DNA of 32,500 nucleotides from the NCBI GenBank assembly GCA_015657535.1, contig JADHZB010001473.1, forward strand, positions 1 to 32,500, written 5' to 3'. The notes under the pieces are model-generated. The model was not told where the DNA came from. It saw only the letters and a program-made list of their open reading frames with translations, and did no database searches. This stretch comes from Nephromyces sp. MM_2019. Taxonomy: Eukaryota; Apicomplexa; Aconoidasida; Nephromycida. A program made the translations under genes and the position numbers. Below are positions 1 through 11,759 of this stretch, piece after piece. How positions within the stretch are numbered: position 1 is the first letter of the stretch; each line of letters begins with the position of its first letter.

Positions 1-117
1 TTCTTCAGGCAAAGCTTCTCCCGGAGAGGTGGCGGGAACTTCTTCAGGCAAAGCTTCTCCTGAAGAAACTACCTCATATCCTTTAGACAAAGCTTCTCCT
101 GAAAAGGAGGCGTCAAC
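1..117. repeat. 39-base tandem repeat, three copies, cut by the window edge
   Basis: The core caaagcttctcc occurs at 10, 49 and 88, a period of exactly 39 bases. The first two copies share ttcttcaggcaaagcttctcc-like sequence (1-21 and 40-60); the third is more diverged. The period is a multiple of three, so frames stay open on both strands. More copies may lie beyond base 1. Confidence 0.8.
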
Positions 118-267
118 CCCTCCAGCTTCAGCATCCATAGGATTTTCACCCAGAAGACCAGAGTCTTTTGAAGACGATGAGGCAAATGCAGGAGGTATAG
201 CAACAGGGTCAGCTATTGGCTGCCGGGGAACTACCCCTGTTGGCTCATCATTAGCAATGGAAGCCAT
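1..267 (-). CDS. Possible start of a repeat-containing protein, runs off the left edge
   Basis: A minus-strand frame starts at an ATG at 267-265 with a G at -3 and a G after the ATG, and stays open to the window edge (89 codons seen). The product begins MASIANDEPTG and is rich in Ala, Ser, Glu and Pro. Its last third carries a 13-residue repeat built around GEALPEE, matching the 39-base DNA repeat. The plus strand is also open over the same bases (from base 2 to a stop at 347-349, reading SSGKASPEE repeats), so the coding strand is not settled; I prefer minus because it has a proper start and more even composition, while the plus frame ends in an unlikely hydrophobic tail. No family recognised. 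It could also be non-coding repeat DNA. Confidence 0.35.
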   Translation of the reverse strand, partial: MASIANDEPTGVVPRQPIADPVAIPPAFASSSSKDSGLLGENPMDAEAGGVDASFSGEALSKGYEVVSSGEALPEEVPATSPGEALPEE

Positions 268-349
268 TACCCTGGATAATGTTGACAACACAGAACAGCA
301 GAATAAACTAAGTAATTGTTTTCTGCTATCCTTTTTATACCACGAATAA

Positions 350-3300
350 AGGCTAAAAAATTGAAGCAGCAAAAATCTTGATGACAGATCTTTTCCCCTA
401 GAGATTCAAGAAAGCAGAAAATGAGATGACCCCGACAGACGAACTCTCCAAAAATTCGTCCACCGCGCGAGGATAAGCTGGTAAGCAGCAGAATTTAGCG
501 GTACACATATATAGAGCATGAGATATCAGCTGTAGGGAATAATTTTCAACCCAAAAGAGTTCGCGAGGAAAAGCAAACAGTCGATAATACAGTGTTGGAG
601 AACCATGAAAACTTGCGGGGCAAAAAAGCTGCACTATCTTCAAGTGAAGAAGTATAATACCTAGGAAGCAGCTCTAGTGGGCCAAGGAGCGAATTGGTGA
701 CACGAATGCAAAATTATGGAACTAAATCACAGTCGGAGCAGGAGATTGAGCGCGATTTGGTTGATTACTTTTTGAGGATATACTTCAGCACACGCACTAG
801 CGTTATTGAATACTACTCTTAGGTATTATATTAAGTTTATAAATAATATATATATTATATATAAAATACAACTTTTTCAATTATGTTGATCTTGGTTTAT
901 TTAGGGGTGCCACGCAAATTGAATCGTTTGCTAACGAAGCAAATACCATGTAAATGCGTTACCTGCTGCACAAGACAGAAAATTGTGGCAATTAAAGATA
1001 ACTAAACAAGCCACACTGCTCACCTGAAAGAATCCGGCGGCTCGAAAATTACAGCACACAAACAACCTGATCATCCTGCTCTTGCAGCCTCAGATTTAAA
1101 TTTTCACCCTGGCACTTCCAAAATAAGCCTAAATAGTCCCTGGTGATTGTACCACACCTACCGTGGGGAACGAGGAAGAGGTGACTACTAAACTAGGTTC
1201 ATCGCTCTGGTAAGAAGCAGATCCCTGGGGTAGGAACTTGCTCATTATAGACGGGTTGCTTTGATGATTTGGGTGGATAGGGGTAGAGAAAAGTAGCTCT
1301 TTTATGGAAGAGTTGCTTCGATAGTTCAAATGAAGAAACATAGAGAAGGCAGCTCTTTTAGGGAAAAGTTGCTTCGATAGTTTAGACGAATAACCACAAC
1401 AGACAAGTCCATCACCCAATGTTCCGAAACGGTGTATTTGCTGGAAAGGTTTTTTCGATAGGGTAGCTAATTTAAACAGAAATATGAATTTTTGATGAAG
1501 CTGTGCTCAAGCGTGATAAATAGGGTCTCTTTTGCGGAAGATTTACGTTATCTCAGTAAATGAAACTTACTAACAGCTTGGATAGATAACATATGTATCA
1601 TCAAAGAGTTTATTAAACATTACAATTTTAAAAATAAAATAATTTATGCCACTACCACCTTCTATTTGCGATGAATTGATGAAATTTTTACTGCATTTTC
1701 TGTTTACAGGAAAAAACAACAGTTTCCAGACTATGCAAAACTTCGAAAGCTAGCTTTACAAGCATTACTGATGAGTAAACAAAAATTATTCGATGTTTCA
1801 TAGAATCATTCACTCGGAGAAATTGGATGCAAGGTTTTGATTCTAATAGTTTAATTATTCGAAAACTTTGGTGGCAGAATTCTTTAATTAAGAATGAAGA
1901 ATATTTTCATAACTATCCCTATTGTTGGGTATATACAAGCTAACTTTGGAATAAATAAGTTAAAATTCTTTTTCTGCTTTTGCTAATGGATCTAGTATAT
2001 TTCTAGTAAAACAACAGAATTATTCTTCCAAAATATTTGCTTCACTTTGGAGAAAGAAAAAAAAGAGGTCATCGCAAAGTAGGTCCTAAGCTTTCATTGA
2101 TTGACTTTTGGTAATTTCAGGGAAACTCTTGCATGTCAGGAAAAACTTCCTTTCTCGACTCTCAAATCCAGGGTACAAAGAGAGAGTGCAACAATGGAAC
2201 AGTAAAATTCCAATGGTAGATGTACCATTATTGCAAACTGTATACTTTTGCCTTATGCAACTCGTTCGCTTAAGCTACAGACCAGTTAGTTTTTTGTTTA
2301 GAAAATGGATTTTCGCAAATGAAAAAGTATCATTTTCAACTCATGCTGGTATTGTGCTATATATAATCATCAGGGTATTGTATACCTGCAACAAAGTTTC
2401 AAGCCCGCCCTTGCCTATGAATATTTTGTGAAAGTATTTTAGAGGGACTGAATCAAGTCATGGTACTAGAAAAAAACACCTTTTCATGTTTTTTGAGGAT
2501 CATTATGCTTGGTTAACTTGTTCAGTGTAAAGTCCCCAAAAGAAGGGGTCTCTTCTAACTATCTTTGATAATTTTACACGCTGCAGCTGAATATATGGAA
2601 ACCCTGCCATTTAGATGCATTGGCGAAACTTAATAAGCAGGTAGTTATTACACCGTTAAAAAATGGTGTCCGCCGTTATCTACCGATTGAGAAAACAGGT
2701 ACGGGTCCTGAAATCAAATTATGTATGGTTGTGCAAAGATATAGAAACCGTTCTATCTTTTAAATGACAATATAATAAAATATAAAGAAAGGCATACTCT
2801 GTGGAGCTGGAGCAAGAAAAAGATTGTTGCTGCTATCAATAAATTGAATTTGAACTTTTTTAGCTGTAGTAGTTCGTTATAATGATGCATTCGTTAGTGG
2901 CTTTCAACGGAGGCAAGCAATGCACATAAAGCCTTACAATATTTCTATGCTTTCTGATGCAACCGCTATCAAAAACAGCTGAGACTTTCAGCTAAGATTT
3001 TCATATTTTCTATGAAATTCCAAACTACACATTCCGTATCATCAGCTATGTTATACCAACTTCGTTTACCTCGTTGTAGCCATTCATAGATATTAGCAAA
3101 GATTGGCTTAGCAATAGTGCTAGGATCAAAAACGTTGGAATTGACCCCTTTTCGACGAATGCCATTAAAAATTTATTGATCATTACTTTTTTCGCATCAA
3201 TACTTCTTGCAGTAGTCCTTGTGGTACTTTTAGTGCCTGCAGGAGAGACTCGAGTCCGAGTCTATCGTGAAATAATGCTGTAACATAGTATCTCTCGGTT

Positions 3301-4430
3301 TTTGTATGCTACTAGCATTTATACAAACCTATTTCCCGGAAAAATTAGCGAAAAGAGGCATTGATACAGCCTCCCTTTTCCAAGCGGAAATTGACTGCAA
3401 AAGATAACTTCTGAACAGCTCTTAACCTATAGTATTACTAATGTTTCCAGGAACTTTGAAGCTGCAATTCGTATAATTTTGATGCCAATGAGCAAGTGAT
3501 TCTACCAAAAGCCAAACCTGGCAAGCTACGCGTGTAACTGGTCGGAAGTACCATGAGCCGGTTTCAACACGTTGAGAATTCCTTTCTTCTGCAGCGATTT
3601 TATAATTTTTAGTCACTATCGCCATGGAAAACCTTTTAGATCATTTTTACATGGCCGGTACAACGAGACGGAAAACTTTGTTGTATTCGCGCTCTACACA
3701 CAAAGGCACATGCAAATGAATAACAATAAGAAAATTGATGAAGTTAGGACTCCCACAACATTGTCCCCGAATGGACCTTTTGGGTTTCCCTTGTGCATTC
3801 TTTTCAAGCAGCTTCTACCCAGTGCTATGCGCCTCAACTACGAAAGATCAGCAAAGATTTTATCGCCGTATATAGCTAGTACTTCACGCGGAAAAGGGAC
3901 CCACAAAAGCATCGCTATTACGTATTGGGTGCAAGTTACTTTTAAGTATTTTAATACGGCGATTTTCATAACTTTTGCTGACGCTGCAATTAACATGTAT
4001 CCCTTTTTCACCTTTGGATTATACGCGTAAATTTCGGGATAATTTTCAAAGCTCTCCCCGCCGTCACCATTCGATTTTGGATTAATATGATAAACCGGAA
4101 TAGGTTTCTTCCCTTAATTCAACATATACACTACGTCAGAGGCAGTGCTACTTGGCCATTTACCATTATCAGCACCACTGACAAAAACAGTTATTCGCAT
4201 TACATGCTAAAGAAAAAACCTAAACTTTGTTACATCATTTTCAACTCTCAAGCCTTCATCTCTTTGCATATTAATTAGGCTTGAGCGACTCATCTAAGAA
4301 AATTTTTAGTCAGCACATCAACAAGGAAATGCACTAACCTGTGCTGCTCTGATTAAATTCGAGAAAGTACTCTCCGAATGAATTTCAGGACTGACCATAT
4401 TCAAAGCACAATCAAGGATAGGATTGCCTG
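350..4430. other. AT-rich stretch without a convincing gene
   Basis: About 4 kb of AT-rich DNA. The longest open frame is 152 codons on the plus strand (3572-4030); its product has no recognisable motif and this length is expected by chance at this base composition. No exon chain with matching splice phases was found. The one ordered element is the 56/57-base repeat listed separately. Confidence 0.5.
1227..1400. repeat. Imperfect 56/57-base tandem repeat, about three copies
   Basis: The word tagagaa recurs at 1284 and 1341 and gttgctt at 1255, 1312 and 1368, so the period is 57 with one unit a base shorter. Units share agctctttta...gaaaagttgcttcgatag. A 96-codon minus frame (1419-1129) runs through it and shows a roughly 19-residue repeat, but has no other sign of coding. 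Confidence 0.65.
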
Positions 4431-4460
4431 CTTAAGCGCCCTATTGCTTGTTCCCGGAAG

Positions 4461-4480
4461 TGGTGCACCTGCGTGCACCA
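4461..4480. repeat. Perfect 8-base hairpin
   Basis: tggtgcac, a ctgc loop, then gtgcacca: an 8-base stem with a 4-base loop. It sits just past the stop of the possible minus-strand gene ending at 4485, so it could form in that transcript's 3' end. Confidence 0.7.
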
Positions 4481-4484
4481 GTCA

Positions 4485-5026
4485 TTAATTGAAAGCGATG
4501 AACCAATGAGGCAGATTGGATGAAGTTCTCTGCAGGTCGGACCGAATCAGAAGTGGTTCGTGAGTCCAGTGAAGCAGTCCACTGCACAGTGCCTTACCCT
4601 GGCGTATACAACACGGCACTGTGTCGCCTCATCTGAAGTGTATGTGATTGGATGAATCAGCGTGGTGGGACGCTAGGAAGAACAGGTATAGCGGTCAGTT
4701 GCGGACTGCCTTACGGATTGCTATTTTTGCGAGTTTTTCCCCGAAAGCTACCAACACCGCAGGAACACCTGTATGACAGTGTATAGGGAATGACGGGTAT
4801 ACCCTACAGGCGTCGAACGCGTCATGGGAATAATTGCAAGTGGCATCAACCCTACAACGCCCACGGCAACGCCGCGGAAGCAGTTCTTTCTAAGCGCCAA
4901 CCCGAGGGAAACGAAGGAAACGTGCATGTTTAGCGATGCGATGGTACCAATAATCACTTCAAGCATTACCCAATGACAATATGCGGGCATGATGGCCTCC
5001 AAAGAAAACACTGACCCATGGCTCAC
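4485..5026 (-). CDS. Possible small spliced membrane-protein gene, unrecognised
   Basis: A GC-rich island in AT-rich DNA. The minus frame 5026-4769 is open and, from an ATG near 4993, gives a hydrophobic product with likely membrane segments around VIIGTIASLNMHVSFVSLGL and VAVGVVGLMPLAIIPM. It can be joined in phase 0 to 4672-4598 (after a good cttcctag acceptor, ending AGG before gtaagg) and to 4529-4485 (after cctgcag, ending in TAA). The resulting introns, 96 and 68 bases, are shorter than any in the firm genes here, which counts against the model. It would be divergent from the hydrolase gene at 5263, sharing a 5' region of about 240 bases. No family recognised; a structured RNA is an alternative reading of the island. 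Confidence 0.22.
4585..4623. repeat. 9-base inverted repeat with 21-base loop
   Basis: cacagtgcc at 4585-4593 is matched by ggcactgtg at 4615-4623. Further short stems lie nearby, for example agcgt/acgct around 4659-4674. The cluster lies in a GC-rich island with T-runs on the plus strand at about 4723 and 4735. Confidence 0.6.
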
Positions 5027-5262
5027 TTTAATGTTTTTAAAGAAATTGTATTAAATTGCCGAAAGATTTCCCTGCTTTGCACTTGGATCAAGGAAACCAA
5101 TTGGGATATTATAAAAATTCGTTGTTACTAAGTGAACTTTCTTTTGTCTTAAAGTTACCAAACGTAATACGCCCAACAAGCGAAGTCTCTGCTTCATATT
5201 ACTCAAAATCTATTTAACTGCACTAGGTACCAAGGATTTATTTAGTTCGTAATACTTTCAAA

Positions 5263-8200
5263 ATGTCAGCACAAACTGTCAAGTTGAATGTGGCTGCCAC
5301 TGCTAAGGAAGCCCGTGCTTTACTTTTTGAACCTGCGGAACGTGCGAGTGCAAAGGCAGCCATCGTTATCTGCACCGATGTATATGGTATTGACAAGGAT
5401 GCAATTCAGGCACGTAGCAAGGAATTGGCTTCCCTTGGCTATGTGGTAGTGTTACCTGACTGTCTGGAGGAAAATCCTTTTGATCAATCGTCTCCCTCGA
5501 ACTATCCATGCGCGGATGGTTGCACTCCAAAACCTGGAGATTTCGTCAGCTCATTGTACGTTTGGTGGAGTCGACATGATCCCCTAGGGGAACACGTTCA
5601 AGGAGTATTAAAGAGTTCTGTGGAGTAAGTTGAGGGGGGGTTGCTGCATATATGATTACGGTATTTCTGCGTTAATAACCGGAGGTGTTTGGCATGTTAA
5701 GATTATTCTACAGATCAGTGCAGCGGCTTGCCTTATAAAGGGTTCGTTGAGTTGTACATCTTAAGGAAAGGTTGTTTTTTGTTTGAACACTTTAAAAAAC
5801 TGAGAAATGTTCTGTGGCCAACGCATTACGCACTTTTTTGTAGGAACTCATTGCTGAAAGTAAAATTTATGAAAGGGCGATGTCACTATCGCAGAGGTCT
5901 TGCCAGCTGGTGATGCGTCTAACACTCTAACATACTCTCCATCATTCTTGACGATATTCTTAATGTAAAATAGGCAATAACTCAATGTTGCTAACAAAAT
6001 TTTCAGAGTTGTGATTTAAATAATTTGAGTACAAGTTGTATTAAATGCGGTAAAATAATACCTACAGTGCAACGTGTTGGTACGCCAGCACCCGTATACA
6101 ATTTAAGTTGTTTTTTGAGGAGCAGGAGCGCAGATGAGCTTTAAGCTTTTTCCGTATTCAAAATTCCCTGACCCTCACACCCTTGCAGTTTTCCATGGAA
6201 GACTTCTTAGCTTTTTTTCCCATTCCGTTACTATTATTCTACAGTATCGTGACATGTAATCGCTACTTTAATTAAGCTCATTGTTTAAGATATATGATTA
6301 AGCTGATTGTCATTTAATATATGTGAAGCTATTAACGCAACTCATCCCTTTGCCAGAGAATAGCTTAAAGCTATGCTTATACCCAAGTAAATTTTGATAT
6401 ATTTACTAATTAAGAGTTACTACTTGATACCTTTGGGAAATTTTTTTTTTTGAGATATGGAGGTACATTCATGCCCATAGGTGGCTGTTATTAGCGCGCT
6501 GCGGCTACCTTACCGAAAGCCCCATTTATGTGAACTTGCAGTAGAGGCACAGCTTGAGCACTAGTGGCCATGTGTGCATGGTTGACCAGGATGAAGACAT
6601 TTTTTGCTAGTGAAACTTTCTTAAGTTGCCAAGGCAACCGAGAGGATGGATTGTATTATATTTTATGATAATTCAGTTGTGCTTACTGAGAATTCCTTGT
6701 TTTTATTATATTTTTCCGATTATTCTACAGGTTGTGCAAGAGTTCTTATGGCTTTTCTGAGCATCAGGTCATAATTGTTGGTGTTTGTTTTGGAGGAAAG
6801 GCATTGCTTGGATCCTTGAAAGAATCATGGGGTTCCAATCTGTTGGGTGCGATAGCTGTTCATGGCTCCAGGATGGAGGCAGCTGATATGGTGGGCATTG
6901 TGCGTCCTATCACGATGATTTGGGCAGGTTAGTAATGCTGCACGTTGCAAATCACTGTTGCTGCTCGTTGAGGCTGCAGACAAACAATTTGCAGTTAATA
7001 TGGGTTCTAGTTAGCATCTGGATATAATATCAATCTGAGAGTGCTTGCTCACGCTTGCTAAATTGCATGGCTTGCCGTGTTCTGTAGTTTCAGCCTAATA
7101 TAGCCGTTTAAGTCTCGGGTAACAGCCAGATTTTTAAGCTTACAAAAGCGAGTTCTATCTAATGAATGCGACTGAGATTAATTTTTCAAAGCATGGACGA
7201 ACCTTGTTCTATTCCATAAGATTGTGTTATTAAGGATCTAATATGTAAAGCAAAAAATATCAATTTGAGTCTTATTTATGGTACTAAGTCCGTTTGCTTT
7301 AGCTAGTAGATTCGATCTACGGTATATTGTGATGCTGAACCTCGTAGAACATTCTTGCTTTGGAACTGTGACTGAGACTTGTGGTTTTTATCCACTAATT
7401 ATACCGCTTCGTGTATAATTTGGTATTGTGGTGAATCACCTCCATCCTCATCTATTTAATGTACGTAGCGCCGTTTTTTTGCTATTTTAAGTTAAAAAAA
7501 GCTTCAAAAATAAATAGTTTATCCCTTTGTGCGGTGAGTTTTGCTTTTGCTTAGTTTCTATTTTGTTTGGTATGTTTGGATGTAGTTAAGCAAACGGTGG
7601 AGTGTAGGGTATAGATTTCCAGTGGTTACAAAAATTTCTTGCGTAACACTTGCTTGAATGAGTTTTCTTGGCATTTTAGCAGTATAACTGCGCTGGCAAT
7701 ATTTGAACTGTTGGCCAGATTTATTATTTTGACCAGTACAATATCATGAGTGTTCGTGGAGAACGCGGGAAGGTTTTTCAAAATGGTATGTAATACCACT
7801 GTGTCATGTAAACCTGAAAATTTTGTAAATTCCAGTTTAATATCACTTTGCTTTATAGGCGAAGATGCTCTGTTTGATGGAGTTGAATTTTTGACGGATG
7901 TGAAGGCAGTTACGAAACAAGAGCTTGCCAAAGGTGAGTTCTGTTCTGCATCTGTAACCTCGTATGCTTGCAACTTTTGGATTATTTTCTTTCCTCTGTT
8001 TTTCCCTATATTTTCCTCATCTTGTGTATCTGTTAATTATTCATATAATTTTTTTCACCAGCGTAAACTTTCTCTCTTTCCTGCTGTCCACAAGTGTCTG
8101 CAGTGCTTCAGTTGACCCATTTGACCTCCATTTACTTCTCAAGTTTGATATGCACTTCTTCCTGCCGTTTGAGTGGGGGTTATCCTTCTGAGTTTGCTCT

Positions 8201-8618
8201 AGTTTCTTGCCACATTCTTTTGGAAAAGTGTGTGTATGCGATGAATTTTACTTTACGAAATGATAACCTGCTTTGATTCATTCGTTATAGCTGTAGTACA
8301 CATATGCCTCAGACAAATATTTTTTCAGGATTTTGAATACATGAGTTCAAATGTTCATAGCCCGCGGTTTGGCTGTTGAACCTCAGGTGGAGTTAGATCA
8401 TTCCACTATAGACACGCTATGTTATAATTATACATAATGTATGCATGCATCTTGCAGGCTCAGCTTTATGCGGCGCGGTTGGTAACTACAATTACTATTT
8501 CGTTGGTGGGGAAAACCATGGTTTCTGGACAGCTTCTCCCGAGAAAACCCCAACAATTGCAGATGTAAACGGCCAAATTAGCTCTTTTATTACCCGAAAT
8601 TTGGCCCAAGTCCAATAA
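5263..8618 (+). CDS. Dienelactone hydrolase family protein, four exons, 264 residues
   Basis: An alpha/beta hydrolase of the dienelactone hydrolase family, probably a cytosolic esterase or lactonase; the substrate cannot be read from sequence. Exons: 5263-5624, 6731-6927, 7859-7933, 8458-8618. Donors are gtaagt, gttagt and gtgagt, and all phases agree (795 coding bases). Family marks in order: VICTDVYGID and the helix leading to LGYVVVLPD in exon 1; the nucleophile elbow GVCFGG with Cys140 in exon 2; WAGEDALF with Asp189 across the exon 2/3 join; ENHGF with His232 in exon 4. Cys, Asp and His form the triad typical of the family, and the length is close to the usual 230-260. The start ATG follows ttcaaa, and no signal peptide is evident. 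Cys rather than Ser as nucleophile argues against other alpha/beta hydrolases. Introns are 1106, 931 and 524 bases. Confidence 0.93.
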
Positions 8619-10393
8619 GTTCTTGGAGCTTAGGAAGCCATTCAATTCGCAGGGTTGTATGGCATGCTTGTGATTGATTGCATGGGTAAATCTCTGGCTT
8701 TTCATGTCCTGTGAAGGCATATTTAAGCCTTTTGCAGGTATCTGACTCGGCGTGGCCGAACTGTTGAAGAGTTTAAAATAAAAATTATGTTTGATTAAGG
8801 ACTCTTAAAGTTTTTCGCCAATTTGTCTGTGTGTTATATGGCCCAGTAGTGTGTAGTATGGTACCCCCGTTATAGCAGTGTAAAGTCTTGCACCTGCACG
8901 TTATCTATTATGGCTATTGCATGTGCTCACATGAATTCTGGATTTCGTTCAATGTAATGCGTACTATGGTGGTGACCAATGCTGGAAGGAGTGTTATCAC
9001 AACTCGGGCTTCTGCCGCCCTATGGGATGTATTTTATTTCTGTTCAGCATGAACAATTGCGCTCCCTGTTAAACCAGGAATATTAGACCTGTACCACGGT
9101 AGATCTGCTATTTAGAACTCTTCCAGCTCCATAATAATGTCGGTATAGTGTATTGAGTTGTAATTTCATGCATTGGTAATGGAGCTCTATCACATTCTGC
9201 TGTTGGGTGGCAATTTTGTACACGTTTTGTCGATACTAAATGTTGTGTAACCCCGGTTTTTGATGGCTGTGTCTCCCAATGAGTTTCCGTATTTATCGGG
9301 GTTATATGATCCTCATCACAGTAAGCAGAAGTGCCTATTCGCTGGTCCGCCGGAGCTTCGCTTATTGAGTGTCGTTGAGCGGCTAGTATGAGTTGTCTGT
9401 TCTTGCGAAAAAACGCACTTGTGGGAGGTTTTATGCGGGGTTTCTGTTCTTTTAACAGCGCATCATATATTCGATGCTATCGTGTTGGGCCCCGGTGGGG
9501 GTTTGGGTTCTTGGTCTTGGGTTGCACTAACGTATAAATTCGGTTTCCTAAGCCGTTTTTGGAGAGCGAGCGTACTGCGTGCACTATGAAAACCGTAGTT
9601 AGAGCTTTACTGCAGCAACATCTTGCCTGAAAAAATGCTACAAGTCGGATGCTGCGGAACTGATACTGGGTGCAGTACGCCTTAACCGTTTTGTGGTCTA
9701 AGAGGATGAGTTACTGCGCTTCTATTGTTCCCGCGGAGAGAACGCGGTTCCGCTGTCTTTGTAAGATGGTAGCCCTTACCAAGTATGTACATGTTTTGAC
9801 ATAACCACCGGTTTGCCGTTGTACTTTGAGCAGGTTCCACTTTTACTTCGGGCCGTCCACGATGGTGGGGGGGCTTCATTGCAGCTGGCAAAGTGAGCAA
9901 TATATAGAAGGATGACGCTCTCGCATGGAGTGCACATGTGGAAGAATCACGGTCCCGCGTGAAATGTGTAGACTTCATGGCGCTCTCGTGTGGGATATGA
10001 AAACTTAATGACAACCTCGCATAGCACTCTCCGGCAGGGCGAGGGATACTTTCCGATGAGCAGTATCAGTTAATTGAATCACCTGCAGTAAATTCGTTGC
10101 ACCTGGGTACGAGGTGACTCAGACTTTTCTTTTCCAGGTCGCAAGGGGAAAGTCTTCTTCGGGGGACGATAGCTCGCTCTGGTAGTATAAAGTTCTATTG
10201 CCGTCCGCAATGCGCTATGCCGCCCCCTTTTTTCTACCTGTCCTAAGCACGAGTTCTATGAATTTGGTTTCACCGAAGTCCAAGCTCAACGTTGCTTCAG
10301 AAGGGAATATCGTTCCAGCCCCAGGTCAACCCTGTTACTTAGAGGGAGCAGTTTCCTAGATACCAATATTGCTTATGCTAGGCTCGCAATGCT
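8619..10393 (+). other. Gap after the hydrolase with unproven plus-strand exons
   Basis: Base composition rises to near 50 percent GC from about 9240. Short plus-strand segments look protein-like and have usable splice sites: 9263-9385 (starts MAVSPNEFPY, followed by gtatga), 9834-9892 (after gagcag, followed by gtgagc), about 10144-10187 (after a pyrimidine-rich tract ending ccag, followed by gtagta), and a segment from 10248 after tcctaag. The first three join in phase, but from 10248 two different frames are open (one to 10359, one to 10451), and GC-rich DNA leaves several frames open by chance. I could not settle a gene model and recognise no family. Confidence 0.25.
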
Positions 10394-11074
10394 ATGTCTC
10401 AAATTAACCTACAAGGCAGGGCTTTCGGGGGAAGCTTTCTCTCTTCTTTAAAGGCTTTCTTAGAGCTTATTGGCCTGGAACCTGTTTCTTTTTTTTTGCT
10501 TTTTATTTCTTTCTCTATTTTAACCATCATGGCCAAACTGCGGGGTCATGCAAGGGCCCAAATGCATTACCAAGCTGCCCCGTGTGCTCGAAAACCAACA
10601 TGTATACCCGGAAAAAGAATGCACCCGCACGATGATTATACCAACCCGTTTGCCGTTAGCGGTATCCTTTCAAACAGCCAACTGAAACGCATGAAATGGA
10701 GTTTGAGCAGTTTGTTATACGATGCTGCACAACAATATGTACATTCGTTCTCAGTAGTCACAATGCAGCTTGCATGGGCTACAAAAAATAACATAATATC
10801 CTTTAATCGCCTCATCCTAATACATCTATTTACCAATTGGAGTTTCTCAGGGCTCAATTTAAAAAAAAAACTAGAGGGCTCAGTTTCTGCATTAACTCTA
10901 AAAAAACTATTTGTTAAGTGTTTCTCCGCACCCCACTTATTTGCAGGAATATATTTGCAATACCCTGGATTTTTCCTTCCCATTGACATGCTCCCGTCAA
11001 CTTATAAGCCAAGGGCACCAAAAATTCACCCCAATATGTATAGGCAACTAACTATAGCTTCAGTATTGCTCTAG
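10394..11074 (+). CDS. Unassigned 226-codon open frame
   Basis: The frame starts with ATG at 10394 just after an in-frame TAG and ends with TAG at 11072-11074. Its length is more than chance would usually give at this composition, which is the main argument for it. The early hydrophobic stretch (PVSFFLLFISFSILTI) comes from a pyrimidine-rich run at about 10480-10520, which could instead be the tract before a splice acceptor, so the true exon may begin later. A run of ten A bases at 10861-10870 encodes lysines. No domain, signal or family could be recognised. A 117-codon frame lies antisense (10989-10636) and looks less natural. It lies downstream of, and convergent with, the PARN gene. Confidence 0.3.
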   Translation: MSQINLQGRAFGGSFLSSLKAFLELIGLEPVSFFLLFISFSILTIMAKLRGHARAQMHYQAAPCARKPTCIPGKRMHPHDDYTNPFAVSGILSNSQLKRMKWSLSSLLYDAAQQYVHSFSVVTMQLAWATKNNIISFNRLILIHLFTNWSFSGLNLKKKLEGSVSALTLKKLFVKCFSAPHLFAGIYLQYPGFFLPIDMLPSTYKPRAPKIHPNMYRQLTIASVLL

Positions 11075-11759
11075 CAATGGCGCACATCAGCCGAGGCTCG
11101 TTGGAATGTAAACATGCAAACGAACTACTTAACCGAGCACGCAGGTGTCCGTAAAAAGCACACACTTGCATGAACAAGGCCACAAGTGCTCCAATACAGA
11201 GACTTGAGCACATTGCTTTTATGTGCCTTAACTACATGTCATTCTCATAGATACATACATTTCCTCGTAAGCGCTTAGCATAAACTACAGCTAAAATGAG
11301 TATCTGCCAGATTTAATGTACATGTGATCCTAGAGCCATTTGTAATATAGCTCTAAATACGGTCAAGTAGCACAGTGTACGCGTAGTGCCTCTACTACCT
11401 GGGAACGGAAGCTGCAATTACTCCAGCACTTTGAAAAAACTGTTATACAATAAATTTTAATAGAAAAATTCCAATATCAGTCGCCGCATGTTAGTGAATA
11501 AAAATAATTGCGCCTTTTATTGTGTTGTACAACATATAGTGGACTTTTTGAGTTTCACCAAAGTCACAGGTACCAAAATACCTCACAACACGCATGAGTT
11601 CAAATCTTCCCAACTTGTTCTGCTTGTATTTTTTGAAGTCATGCCATCATGGCAAGTTGCACCTAACTTACTTTTGGGGCTTCTAAAGCAAAACAATCCT
11701 TTTTGTAGCATAGAAAAGATAAACTCGTGATGAGCACACACTCCAGAATCTGCAATTTT

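Noticed and set aside
3572..4030. 152-codon plus frame
   Set aside because: Its length is within chance for AT-rich DNA of this size and no motif or splice context supports it.
4545..4570. tRNA B-box-like ggttcgtgagtcc
   Set aside because: The spacing is wrong for a B box and no cloverleaf could be drawn around it; no tRNA was seen elsewhere.
7626..8276. Frames of 60-120 codons inside hydrolase introns 2 and 3
   Set aside because: The catalytic motifs and phases of exons 2-4 place these bases in introns; only 7859-7933 is exon.
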